DNA of 47,879 bases from an uncultured Oscillospiraceae bacterium (GCA_934589225.1 CAKTNS010000019.1:1-47879), one strand, 5' to 3'. Shown: positions 38,659 to 46,234, numbered from the stretch's first letter. Made by a program: numbers and translations. The notes: generated from the letters alone by a model not told the origin.

Positions 38659-41192
38659 AGGCCCCTCCTAGTATAATACTGCCGCATTTCTTTTTGTGCC
38701 CGGTCGATTTCCTGCCGCAGCTCCCGGGCGGAGACCCGCAGAACGCCGGAGCCCAGGGCGGACAGCTGCACCAGGCCGTCAGAACTGGCAACGGAGACCC
38801 GGTAGTTGCCTCCAAACTGGGCGGCCAGATTCTGAATATAGGCATCCGCCGTCTCCCCCTCCCGGGTAAAGACCACCTGGATGCCCGCATCCAGATACTT
38901 TTCGCTGCCGGGCTGCCGGTAGCTGTCAAAGACCAGAACGGTACGGCATTTCCGGAAGGCAGCGTAGCCCGTCAGCAGGTCTTTCAGGTGCCGCCGGGCG
39001 GCGGACAGGTCGTGCTTGGCGGTTTCCGCCAGGTCTTCCCAGGCGAAAATCATATTGTAGCCGTCTACGATGAGACAGTTTTCTTTGGGCTGCCGGATGA
39101 CCACCTCTTCCGTGGCCGGAGCCCGGGGGGCGGTATACTGGGGGCGGCGAATGGGGCCGAACTCCCGCTCCATGATCTGCTCCAACTCCCGGTCGTCAAT
39201 GGCCGGGAGGGCCCGCAGCTGGGGCGGTTTTTCCTCTTTCAGGCCGCTTTCCAGGTGCATATATTCCTTGACCTGATCCCACTTCACCGTGTGCCCCGCC
39301 CCGTGGGCACAGAATACGGAGTCCGGGGTGTTTTCCAGGTCCGCCTCCGGGTCATAGGCCGCCTGGGTAATCACCCGTTCCTCGTCATGACAGGGGGCGT
39401 AGCCGTGGAGGGACAGGGTCAGCCGCCCCAGGCCCCGGGTGTAGGCCGCCACCTGGGCGGCGTAGTCTTTCAGCTCCGAGGCCGGGACCTGTCCTTCTAA
39501 GATGGACTCCCCGCCCAGGGTCTCCGGCGGCTCCATGGTGCCTCCCATGGCCCGGATGTCCGTAATGGCCCGGCCGATCTGGGCCGTGGGCACCGCCAGC
39601 CGGAAATCATACCAGGGCTCTAGCAGTACAGACTTGGCCTGCATCAGCCCCTGACGCACCGCCCGATAGGTGGCCTGCCGGAAGTCCCCGCCTTCGGTGT
39701 GCTTTAAATGGGCCTTGCCCACCAGCAGGGTGATTTTCATATCCGTAATGGGGGCCCCGGTGAGCACCCCCCGGTGCTGCTTTTCCGCCAGATGGGTGAG
39801 GATCAGGCTCTGGTATCCGGCATCCAGCACGTCCAGGGGACATTTCGTATCAAAAACCAGGCCGGAGCCCGGCTTCCCCGGCTCTAAGAGCAAGTGGACC
39901 TCGGCATAGTGCCGCAGGGGCTCAAAATGGCCCACGCCCTCTACAGTGTTTTCTATAGTTTCTTTATAGAAGATTTTCGGGTCGCTGAGCTGTACATCCA
40001 GCTGGAACCGCTGCCGAATCAGGCTTTTCAATACTTCCAGCTGGACCTGGCCCATGATCTGCACCTGGATCTGCTTTCCCTCCCAGGTCATGTGGAGCTG
40101 GGGGTCTTCCTCCTCCAGCTGCCGCAGCTTGGGAAAGACCACCGCCGGGTCTGCGACCGCGGGCAGCACCAGATGATAGGTCATCACCGGCTGGGAAGCC
40201 ATGGCGGGCCCCTGCTCTCCGGTGCCCAGCACCTGGCCTGCCCAGGTGGCCGTCAGGCCGGTGACGGCCAGAAGGGTCCCGGCGGGGGCTTCGTTCACGG
40301 TCTCAAATTTTTCTCCGGAATACAGCCGCAGGCTCAGGGGCTTTTCCGTCCTGGTCTCCCCGTCACGGCTCGCATAGGTCAGCTGGGAGCGCACGGTGAG
40401 GCTTCCTCCGGTGATTTTCATCCAGGTCAGCCGGTTCCCCTGGGGGTCCCGGGAGATTTTATAGACCCTGGCCCCAAATTCCAGGGGGTACTCCGGCTCC
40501 GGAGCATAGGTTTCCAGCGCTTCCAGCAGCGCTTCCACGCCCTGAAGCTTCAAGGCCGCCCCAAAGAAGCAGGGAAAGAGCTTCCGGGCCCCAATGAGCC
40601 GCCGCAGATTCCCCGGAGTTACCGGGGCCCCGGCCAGATAGCTTTCCAGAAGCGCCTCATCACACAGGGCCGCCGCCTCCCGGAGGCTTTCTTCATCCTG
40701 GGTAAAGTCCACGCAGCCGCTTCCGAATTCCTTTTGAAGGGCCCCCATCAGAGCCTCTTTTTCCGCCCCGGGCAGGTCCATTTTATTGATGAATAAAAAC
40801 ACCGGCACCTGATACCGCTCCAGCAGCTGCCAGAGCGTCCGGCTGTGGGCCTGAACCCCGTCGCTGCCGCTGATGACCAGTACCGCGCAGTCCAGAACCG
40901 GCATGACCCGCTCCGCCTCCGCCGCAAAATCCACATGCCCCGGGGTGTCCACCAGGGTCAGTTCCCGGCGCTTCCCGGCAATTCTTGCCTGTTTGGAAAA
41001 AATGGTGATGCCCCGCTGCCGCTCCAGCAAGAAGCTATCCAAAAACGCATCCCCATGGTCCACCCGCCCCAGCACCCGCCGGGTGCCGGAGACATACAAA
41101 AGCCCCTCAGAAAGAGTGGTCTTCCCTGCATCCACATGGGCGAGCAGCCCCACATTCAAGGGTCTGCGGGGTATATTCGTTTCTACAGGCAT
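38655..41192 (-). CDS. Tet(M)/EF-G-like translational GTPase fused to a C-terminal YacP/Rae1-type NYN nuclease domain
   Basis: 845 residues. Residues 1-~640 are an EF-G-type GTPase of the ribosomal-protection subgroup: G1 LLAHVDAGKTT (18-26), RQRGITIF switch I, G3 DTPGHVDFAAEAERV, G4 INKMDLPGAE, domains II-V to LSLHGYAPCHDEE. The loop that in Tet(M) reads YSPVSTPADF is here HLKHTEGGDF, so classical tetracycline release is doubtful. After a linker, from about 704, comes a NYN domain: NCLIVDGYNMIFAWEDLAE, VLVFDSYR, TREGETADAYIQNLA, VSVASSDGLVQLSALGSG, with the acidic residues (about D710, D756, D783, D805) expected for catalysis. B. subtilis Rae1/YacP with this fold cuts mRNA in the ribosomal A site. 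ATG 41192 follows AAAGGGGG. First gene of a four-gene overlapping operon. Combined function inferred. Confidence 0.9.
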   Translation of the reverse strand: MPVETNIPRRPLNVGLLAHVDAGKTTLSEGLLYVSGTRRVLGRVDHGDAFLDSFLLERQRGITIFSKQARIAGKRRELTLVDTPGHVDFAAEAERVMPVLDCAVLVISGSDGVQAHSRTLWQLLERYQVPVFLFINKMDLPGAEKEALMGALQKEFGSGCVDFTQDEESLREAAALCDEALLESYLAGAPVTPGNLRRLIGARKLFPCFFGAALKLQGVEALLEALETYAPEPEYPLEFGARVYKISRDPQGNRLTWMKITGGSLTVRSQLTYASRDGETRTEKPLSLRLYSGEKFETVNEAPAGTLLAVTGLTATWAGQVLGTGEQGPAMASQPVMTYHLVLPAVADPAVVFPKLRQLEEEDPQLHMTWEGKQIQVQIMGQVQLEVLKSLIRQRFQLDVQLSDPKIFYKETIENTVEGVGHFEPLRHYAEVHLLLEPGKPGSGLVFDTKCPLDVLDAGYQSLILTHLAEKQHRGVLTGAPITDMKITLLVGKAHLKHTEGGDFRQATYRAVRQGLMQAKSVLLEPWYDFRLAVPTAQIGRAITDIRAMGGTMEPPETLGGESILEGQVPASELKDYAAQVAAYTRGLGRLTLSLHGYAPCHDEERVITQAAYDPEADLENTPDSVFCAHGAGHTVKWDQVKEYMHLESGLKEEKPPQLRALPAIDDRELEQIMEREFGPIRRPQYTAPRAPATEEVVIRQPKENCLIVDGYNMIFAWEDLAETAKHDLSAARRHLKDLLTGYAAFRKCRTVLVFDSYRQPGSEKYLDAGIQVVFTREGETADAYIQNLAAQFGGNYRVSVASSDGLVQLSALGSGVLRVSARELRQEIDRAQKEMRQYYTRRGL

Positions 41193-41222
41193 AAAAAGGC
41201 CCCCTTTCATTCTATTTTTCTG

Positions 41223-41251
41223 ATTATAGCACGAAAATGGGCTGTAGTCGA
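41223..41251 (-). promoter_or_regulatory. Extended -10 promoter of the GTPase-NYN/mrnC/rqcH operon
   Basis: On the minus strand TGCTATAAT (complement around 41223-41231) and TCGACT (complement of 41246-41251), spacing 17. It lies about 30 bases before ATG 41192. Confidence 0.55.
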
Positions 41252-41610
41252 TAGATTTTCAGAATTTCCCTTGCCTACCGGTGTCGTCTCCTCCGGGGCG
41301 GGTGAGATCGATATGGATCGTCCGTTCATCCGTCTGCGATATGCGGAGGAGGCAGAAGAACGCAGCCGTGTTTTACGATAATCATGCGTAAGCTGAAAAA
41401 CGACTGAATGAGATTCTAAAATCTGACTGAATGAGATTGAAAAAACCGACTGAATGGTCTCGCGGGAAAAGCCGTGTCACGGAGCATTGACCCCTGCCAT
41501 GACAGGGGAAACCGCCTGCCGTCCTCTGCGTCCTGTGCGGTATGGCAAACGCGGCCTATCAGCGGCCGGATGGGGTATTTGTTGTGCCAATCACGGCGTT
41601 GAAAAACTAA
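41252..41610 (+). other. Intergenic stretch without a supported gene
   Basis: It includes the 23-base-period repeats at 41402-41455. A short plus-strand frame ending near 41608 (ANAAYQRPDGVFVVPITALK) looks like the end of some protein, but no start or upstream continuity can be found. Probably the remains of mobile DNA. Confidence 0.4.
41402..41455 (+). repeat. GACTGAATGAGATT direct repeat, 2.6 copies at 23-bp period
   Basis: GACTGAATGAGATT at 41402-41415 and 41425-41438, and the shortened GACTGAATG at 41448-41456. Spacers (CTAAAATCT, GAAAAAACC) are nine bases and unrelated. Too short for CRISPR. It may be an iteron-like or regulator-binding array. Confidence 0.6.
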
Positions 41611-41614
41611 AAAA

Positions 41615-41639
41615 CCGCCCCAGGTATTCCCGGGACGGT
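41615..41639 (-). terminator. Intrinsic terminator of the HPr-like gene
   Basis: On the minus strand ACCGTCCC ... GGGGCGGT (one mismatch) around a loop with its own CCGG/CCTGG pairing, followed by TTTTTTAG, 17 bases after the stop at 41656. Confidence 0.75.
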
Positions 41640-41655
41640 GCTGCTAGAGCCATAT

Positions 41656-41892
41656 TTACTGGACGCCCATAAATTTGCCGCAGCCTTCTTTGAAGGCACG
41701 GCATTGTTCCTCTGTGCCGGAGGCGGTCACAGTGAGAGGGCCGGGGAGTTGGAGGCAGAAAATCTCCATAAAGTTCTTGCCATCCACGCTGCGCAGGCTG
41801 TCAGACAGGGCCACGGCGCACAGAGGCGCAGCCAATGCAACAAATTCGTTAACATCCAGTGTAGAACGGAGATGGATGATAAATTCTTGCAT
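41656..41892 (-). CDS. HPr-like phosphocarrier-fold protein lacking the active-site His
   Basis: 78 residues with the HPr beta-alpha-beta pattern: QEFIIHLRSTLDVNEFVALA, DSLRSVDGKNFMEIFCLQLP and LTVTASGTEEQCRAFKEGCG. In HPr the first block would carry the phosphorylatable His (GLHARP) and the second the regulatory Ser (KSIMG); here the equivalents are STLDVN and KNFMEI, so neither phosphorylation site is present. It cannot be a PTS phosphocarrier and may be a regulatory or structural relative. AGGAGGCGAATT precedes ATG 41892. Monocistronic, divergent from mtaB. Confidence 0.75.
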   Translation of the reverse strand: MQEFIIHLRSTLDVNEFVALAAPLCAVALSDSLRSVDGKNFMEIFCLQLPGPLTVTASGTEEQCRAFKEGCGKFMGVQ

Positions 41893-42045
41893 AATTCGCC
41901 TCCTGTGACTGTACAAGCGCCGGGTTATCGTGTATAATATACCCTAATCAAGATATATTTTAAAAATATGCAACCATTATACCAATATTCTGCATGAAAT
42001 GCAATTGTCGGTTTGGCTAATAATGACAAAGGAGCGCTTTAAAAA

Positions 42046-43353
42046 TTGGCGAATTTTACAAAGATGCGAATTGCCTTTTACACACTGGGATGCAAGACAA
42101 ATCAGTATGAAACCCAAGCAATGGAGCACCTGCTCCAGGCCCGGGGCCACGAGCTGGGGCGTTTTGAGGAAAAATGCGACGCCTACGTGATCAACACCTG
42201 CTCCGTCACCGCCGTGGCGGATAAGAAGAACCGGGCCATCATCCGCCGGTGCCGCCGGGAGAATCCCCAGGCCGTCATCGGGGTCTGCGGCTGCTATACC
42301 CAGCACGACCCGGAGGCCGTGAAGGCCCTGGGGGTGGACGTTCTGGGGGGCTCCGGAGGCCGGCAGGAATTTCTGGAGAATCTTTTGGCGGCTCTGGAGG
42401 GAAGAGCACACACGGACACCCTGGACAACGCCCTGCGCCGCCGGGAATTTGAGCTGCTGCCCGCCGGAGGTCTGGAGACCCGGACCCGGGCCATGCTGAA
42501 GGTTCAGGACGGCTGCGTGAATTTCTGCACCTACTGCATCATCCCCTATACCCGGGGCCCTGTCCGCTCCGCGCCCCTGGAGGCAGCCCTGAACCAGGCC
42601 CGGGAGCTGGCGGAGCTGGGCTACCGGGAGATCGTTCTCACCGGCATTGAGGTCGCCAGCTGGGGCGTGGACCTGCCGGGAAAACCCCGGGTCCAGACCC
42701 TGATTGAGGCCCTGTGCCACCGGGTGCCGGAGGTCCGCATCCGCCTGGGCAGCCTGGAGCCCCGGGTGGTCACGGAGGATTTTTGCCGCACACTGGCAGC
42801 CCTTCCCAACCTGTGCCCCCAGTTCCACCTGAGCATGCAGTCCGGCTGCGACACCGTTTTGGCAAGAATGCGCCGGAAATACGATACCGCCCGGTATTAT
42901 GAAAGTGTGTGCCTGCTGCGGCAGTATTTCCCGAACTGTGCCGTCACCACGGACATGATCGTGGCCTTCCCCGGGGAGACCCAGGAGGAATTTGAACAGA
43001 GCCTGGCCTTCATCCGGAAGTGCGACTTCGCGGATATGCACATCTTCCCCTATTCCCGCCGCCCCGGCACCCCCGCCGACACCATGCCCGGCCAGCTGGG
43101 CAACGCCGTCAAGGAAGAGCGCAGCCGCCAGGCCATCGCCGTGGCCCAGGAAATGAACAAAGCCTATCGGGAAAGCCTGGTCGGCACCACCCAGGCGGTG
43201 CTCTTTGAAGAAATCCAGCAGGGTCTTTACACCGGCCACGCCCCCAACTATATCCGGGTCTACGCAGAGGGAACGGACCTTCACAACCAGGTCCGGCAGG
43301 TGCAGATCACCGGCCTTTTTGAAGACGGCCTGACAGGGAAGCTGACACAGTAA
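42046..43353 (+). CDS. mtaB: tRNA t6A37 methylthiotransferase (MtaB)
   Basis: 435 residues, radical-SAM methylthiotransferase. N-terminal UPF0004 domain with cluster Cys residues in YTLGCKTNQYETQAM, NTCSVTAVADKK and GVCGCYTQ; radical-SAM CxxxCxxC in QDGCVNFCTYCIIPYTRGP; then GYREIVLTGIEVASWG, FHLSMQSGCDTVLARMRRKY and a C-terminal TRAM-like end. It converts t6A to ms2t6A at position 37 and so acts after the TsaB/E pathway also in this window. GGAG is 11 bases upstream of TTG 42046; the next in-frame ATG is 42064, a possible start with no good RBS. Confidence 0.94.
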   Translation: MANFTKMRIAFYTLGCKTNQYETQAMEHLLQARGHELGRFEEKCDAYVINTCSVTAVADKKNRAIIRRCRRENPQAVIGVCGCYTQHDPEAVKALGVDVLGGSGGRQEFLENLLAALEGRAHTDTLDNALRRREFELLPAGGLETRTRAMLKVQDGCVNFCTYCIIPYTRGPVRSAPLEAALNQARELAELGYREIVLTGIEVASWGVDLPGKPRVQTLIEALCHRVPEVRIRLGSLEPRVVTEDFCRTLAALPNLCPQFHLSMQSGCDTVLARMRRKYDTARYYESVCLLRQYFPNCAVTTDMIVAFPGETQEEFEQSLAFIRKCDFADMHIFPYSRRPGTPADTMPGQLGNAVKEERSRQAIAVAQEMNKAYRESLVGTTQAVLFEEIQQGLYTGHAPNYIRVYAEGTDLHNQVRQVQITGLFEDGLTGKLTQ

Positions 43354-43422
43354 CCCCGGGCAGCAGGCCCGCTCCTGCCGCCCTTTTGAGGATGCCGCTT
43401 CCGCCTGCGCCGTCCTCATTTC

Positions 43423-43469
43423 AAAAAAAGAAGCCCGGCACCACGCCATTGAACGTGATGCCGGGCTTC
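43423..43469 (-). terminator. Intrinsic terminator downstream of the DUF4143 ATPase
   Basis: GAAGCCCGGCA at 43430-43440 pairs exactly with TGCCGGGCTTC at 43459-43469 (inner CACG/CGTG also pairs), and the minus strand continues into seven T (43423-43429). It separates the convergent mtaB and ATPase genes. Confidence 0.9.
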
Positions 43470-43479
43470 GTGATTTCTG

Positions 43480-44694
43480 TTAGTTCCATTCTTCCGCCAA
43501 GAGGAAATCCCGGATATTCCGGTGCTTGATGCCGTTCTGGCTCATGTCGATTTCGTCCAGAGAGACAACGTACTTTGGAAAGTTGTCACGAACCTGGTCA
43601 TACACGCCAAACTCCCGGCGCACCGTTTCCTCTGATGCCAGCAGATAAGTGACCTGAACATACAGCTTTTCCCCGCGCTTGTGGCACACAAAATCAATTT
43701 CCTGGTCGCCTGTTCTGCCCACGGTCACGTCATAGCCCCGGCGCAGCAGTTCCAGGAACACGATGTTCTCCAAAATGAGATTGATGTCCCGCATATTGCC
43801 GCCGAAAACAGCTTCACGGATGCCATGGTCCGCAATGTAATACTTCTCGTTAGAGGCCAGAATCTGCTTGCCCTGCAAATCCTCCCGTTTTACCTGATAG
43901 AACAGGTAGGCCTCGCAGCAGTATTTGATATAGTTGAGAATCGTTTCCGGAGCGACTGAACGCTGCTGGTTTTTCAAAAACTTTGCAAGAGAGGTTGCGG
44001 AGAACGTGGTTCCCACATTGGCCATCACATAGGCCATGATCCGTTCCAGCAAGTCCACATCCCGGATGTTATTCCGTTTCACAATGTCCTTGAGTTGCAC
44101 CGAATTGAACAGGTCGTGAAGATACTGCCTGGAGGGTGCATCCGCATAACGGAGATTGGCAAGATAGGGCATTCCTCCGGCCAGCAGATACTTCTGGAAG
44201 CACTGCCGGACGGAATCACCGGGGGCAGTGGTGCGGTACAGCTCCATGAACTCTCCGAAGGAGAAGGGATAGATCACAAACTCCACATACCGCCCGCCCA
44301 GGTAGGTCGCAAGCTCGCCGGAGAGGAGCTTTGCATTGGAGCCGGTGATGTAAATATCGCAGTCCAGAGAAATCCGGAAAGAATTGATGCACTTTTCCCA
44401 ATCCCGGACCTCCTGTATTTCATCAAAGAACAGATAGACCTTGCCGCCGATTTTCTGGGCGCGATTGATAATCTCGTCGTGCAGCGCCTGGGCGGTTTGC
44501 AGATGAGCATAGCGCATATCTTCAAAGTTGATGGAAATAAACTGTGCCGGGCTGACGCCGGACTCCCTGAGTTCCTGCTGGATCAGTTCCAACATGACCG
44601 ATTTCCCGCAGCGGCGAATACCGGTCATGACCTTGACCAGGTCCGACCCCATAAAGGGACGAATACGGCTCATATACAGTTCCCGCTTGATCAT
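43480..44694 (-). CDS. ATP-binding protein, AAA_14 plus DUF4143
   Basis: 404 residues. Walker A GIRRCGKS, Walker B KVYLFFDEIQEV, sensor ITGSNAKLLSGELATYLGGR, and the DUF4143 C-terminal part with KEDLQGKQILASNEKYYIAD, LENIVFLELLRRGYDVTVGR, ending in a nuclease-like EIDFVCHKRGEKLYVQVTY. A paralogue of the protein at 2435 with the same domain order. GGGGGTAGGACTG precedes ATG 44694. It has its own promoter with a palindrome just upstream and lies next to the toxin-antitoxin module. Function not established. Confidence 0.88.
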   Translation of the reverse strand: MIKRELYMSRIRPFMGSDLVKVMTGIRRCGKSVMLELIQQELRESGVSPAQFISINFEDMRYAHLQTAQALHDEIINRAQKIGGKVYLFFDEIQEVRDWEKCINSFRISLDCDIYITGSNAKLLSGELATYLGGRYVEFVIYPFSFGEFMELYRTTAPGDSVRQCFQKYLLAGGMPYLANLRYADAPSRQYLHDLFNSVQLKDIVKRNNIRDVDLLERIMAYVMANVGTTFSATSLAKFLKNQQRSVAPETILNYIKYCCEAYLFYQVKREDLQGKQILASNEKYYIADHGIREAVFGGNMRDINLILENIVFLELLRRGYDVTVGRTGDQEIDFVCHKRGEKLYVQVTYLLASEETVRREFGVYDQVRDNFPKYVVSLDEIDMSQNGIKHRNIRDFLLAEEWN

Positions 44695-44724
44695 CAGTCC
44701 TACCCCCTTTTTTTAACTGACTAC

Positions 44725-44753
44725 AGTATAGCACAATTATAAGTGAAACTCAA
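44725..44753 (-). promoter_or_regulatory. Promoter of the second DUF4143 ATPase
   Basis: Minus-strand TTGAGT (complement of 44748-44753), 17-base spacer, TATACT (complement of 44725-44730). The spacer contains TTATAA, also found at the centre of the palindrome at 44768. Confidence 0.65.
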
Positions 44754-44767
44754 CGGCTGTTTTAACT

Positions 44768-44791
44768 TTTTATCAGTTATAACTGATAAAA
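44768..44791. promoter_or_regulatory. Perfect 24-bp palindrome TTTTATCAGTTA/TAACTGATAAAA
   Basis: Twelve-base arms with no spacer, 15 bases upstream of the -35 box of the ATPase gene and about 70 bases ahead of the divergent toxin-antitoxin promoter. The position suggests a dimer-binding operator or activator site serving one or both divergent promoters; the binding protein is unknown. Confidence 0.6.
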
Positions 44792-44862
44792 TGCAATATT
44801 CGTCACTGTTTGTCAGATACAACCAAAATACTCGCCGACCGTAGTCCCTTTGTATCCGCCTC

Positions 44863-44891
44863 TTGACAAATGACTGTAGTGAATATATAAT
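44863..44891 (+). promoter_or_regulatory. Consensus promoter of the type III antitoxin RNA
   Basis: TTGACA at 44863-44868 and TATAAT at 44886-44891, both perfect consensus, spacing 17. Transcription would begin near 44898, 18 bases before the first antitoxin repeat. Confidence 0.85.
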
Positions 44892-44915
44892 TAAAGCACA
44901 GATAGGAGTACTATC

Positions 44916-45018
44916 TCAAATGTTTGTTGCTACTCGACATGCAACTAAAATAAGATCGAGTTCAAATGTTTGTCGCTACTCGATATGCGACTCATCAAAA
45001 GGTCGAGTTCAAATGTCG
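44916..45018 (+). ncRNA. Type III antitoxin RNA, CptI-like (2.2 pseudoknot repeats)
   Basis: Repeat 1 is 44916-44961 (46 bases), repeat 2 is 44962-45008 (47 bases), and a 10-base partial third follows. Each starts TCAAATGTTTG. Stem 1 is GTTGC/GCAAC in repeat 1 and GTCGC/GCGAC in repeat 2, a compensatory base-pair change. The loop motif ACTCGA (44932, 44978) is complementary to TCGAGT at the end of the same repeat (44956, 45003), giving an H-type pseudoknot per repeat. Two-and-a-bit repeats of about 45 bases in front of a terminator and a ToxN-superfamily gene is the layout of CptIN loci. Confidence 0.88.
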
Positions 45019-45019
45019 T

Positions 45020-45045
45020 AAACTCCATTCATCAGAATGGAGTTT
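45020..45045 (+). terminator. Attenuating terminator between antitoxin repeats and toxin gene
   Basis: AAACTCCATT at 45020-45029 pairs exactly with AATGGAGTTT at 45036-45045 (6-base loop), followed by ATTTATT. In type III systems a leaky terminator at this place sets a large excess of antitoxin RNA over toxin mRNA. Confidence 0.85.
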
Positions 45046-45067
45046 ATTTATTACGAAAGGTAAACTG

Positions 45068-45547
45068 ATGGATAAAGGGCACTTTTACTATATAAACGAT
45101 CAATATTTTATCGATTTCCCTGATTCAATGTTGATGAATAATAAGGAATCCGTAAACGGACAAGATCACGATCGGCCCTGCTTTTATGCTTTTGAAGATG
45201 TGAATACGGGACTTTACTGGATGATTCCTATTTCTTCTCAAGTTTCAAAATATAAAAATTATTACAATGCAAAAATTGCCAAGTACAAGCGATGTGACAC
45301 GCTCACATTCGGCAAGGTTTTGGGTAAGGAAAAAGCCTTCCTCATTCAGAACATGTGTCCTATTACGTCTTCCTATATAAAAAATGAATATATCGATCCT
45401 TTAGCGAACGTGCCGGTTCGCGTCGATGGTGCTTTTGAGCAAAAACTGCTGGAAAAAGCAAAACGTGTACTTGCGTTACAAAGGAAGGGCGTTAAGCTCA
45501 TTTTCCCAGACGTATTGCGTATTGAAGCAAAACTATTAAACAAATGA
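45068..45547 (+). CDS. Type III toxin endoribonuclease, CptN/ToxN superfamily
   Basis: 159 residues. DKGHFYYINDQYFIDFPDSM, HDRPCFYAFEDVNTGLYWMI, PISSQVSKYKNYYNAKIAKY, FLIQNMCPITSSYIKNEYID and KAKRVLALQRKGVKLIFPDV follow the ToxN/AbiQ/CptN fold: a compact beta barrel with helices that cuts AU-rich RNA in the free state and is held inactive in a ring with the antitoxin RNA it processes. Type III systems stop phages by abortive infection or stabilise plasmids. AAAGG eight bases before ATG 45068. The frame extends upstream to 44966 only through the antitoxin repeats. AT-rich compared with the backbone. The 3' end overlaps the truncated rhuM by 12 bases. Confidence 0.88.
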   Translation: MDKGHFYYINDQYFIDFPDSMLMNNKESVNGQDHDRPCFYAFEDVNTGLYWMIPISSQVSKYKNYYNAKIAKYKRCDTLTFGKVLGKEKAFLIQNMCPITSSYIKNEYIDPLANVPVRVDGAFEQKLLEKAKRVLALQRKGVKLIFPDVLRIEAKLLNK

Positions 45548-46012
45548 TGCGAAAAGCCCAGGCCCGGTTAATTGATCCGTCAGATAGGTGCCTCGTTTCA
45601 GCCGTTCGTCATCCATGACCCAGCCTTTGATGGTGTAGTCCTTGGCAATCTGATTCACCCATTTACGGAACTGAACCGCACGGTCAGAATTGACCTTAAA
45701 GCCCACGGCAATGATCATTTCCAGGGAATAGTGATTTGTGCTGTAGCTTTTTCCGTCAGCAGCAGTTATCCGAAATTTTCGGATAACTGAATGCTCCTGC
45801 AATTCACTGTCCGCAAATATTTTTTTGACATGATAATTGACGGTCCGAACATCTACGTCATATAGCGTGGCCATCATCTTCTGCGTCAGCCATATATTTT
45901 CATCCTCATAGCGCATCTCCACACTGTCCTGCCGGTCACCGACAGAGGCAACATAGGTCAGGTACTCCGCCGCGCTGGAACGGATGGTGATTTCCTCTTT
46001 TTTCTTTTCCAA
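45536..46012 (-). pseudogene. RhuM family protein, 3' truncated
   Basis: 158 residues of the RhuM/Fic-associated family: DSVEMRYEDENIWLTQKMMA, LYDVDVRTVNYHVKKIFADS, YSLEMIIAVGFKVNSDRAVQ, FRKWVNQIAKDYTIKGWVMD, DERLKRGTYLTD. At that point (about 45580) intact members continue with a YFEEQLERIREIR-like segment and roughly 150 more residues; here it runs QLTGPGLFASFV and stops. The N-terminal DNA-binding-like half is complete. ATG 46012 lacks a strong RBS (GGGAGGTCTTTCATTTGG lies close). The truncation coincides with the end of the toxin-antitoxin cassette. Confidence 0.8.
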
Positions 46013-46234
46013 ATGAAAGACCTCCCAACTTTACCGCCATGCGTTAATTTTCCCCTTGTAAAACAAAGGAAACGGTGCTATGATTTTATTGTACCGTTAT
46101 TTTACAGGATATTTATTCCAATATCAATGGCGGAATGGGGAATTTCGGAGAACGCCGGACAGGAGAACGGGAAATTTTGCGGCTTCCGTTTTCATTCTTA
46201 TTGGTGCCGTTGCCGCACCGGCATGGTGATTTTG

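Noticed and set aside
38655..41192. Tetracycline-resistance gene of the tet(M) class
   Set aside because: The GTPase body is related, but the domain IV loop needed for drug release in Tet(M) is not conserved and a NYN nuclease domain is attached; resistance should not be claimed from sequence.
41977..43449. 490-codon minus-strand frame opposite mtaB
   Set aside because: Shadow frame with compositional bias; MtaB motifs on the other strand are unambiguous.
44916..45018. CRISPR-like repeats
   Set aside because: The repeats are 46-47 bases, adjacent with no spacers, covary in a stem and precede a ToxN-type gene; there are no cas genes. Type III antitoxin fits better.
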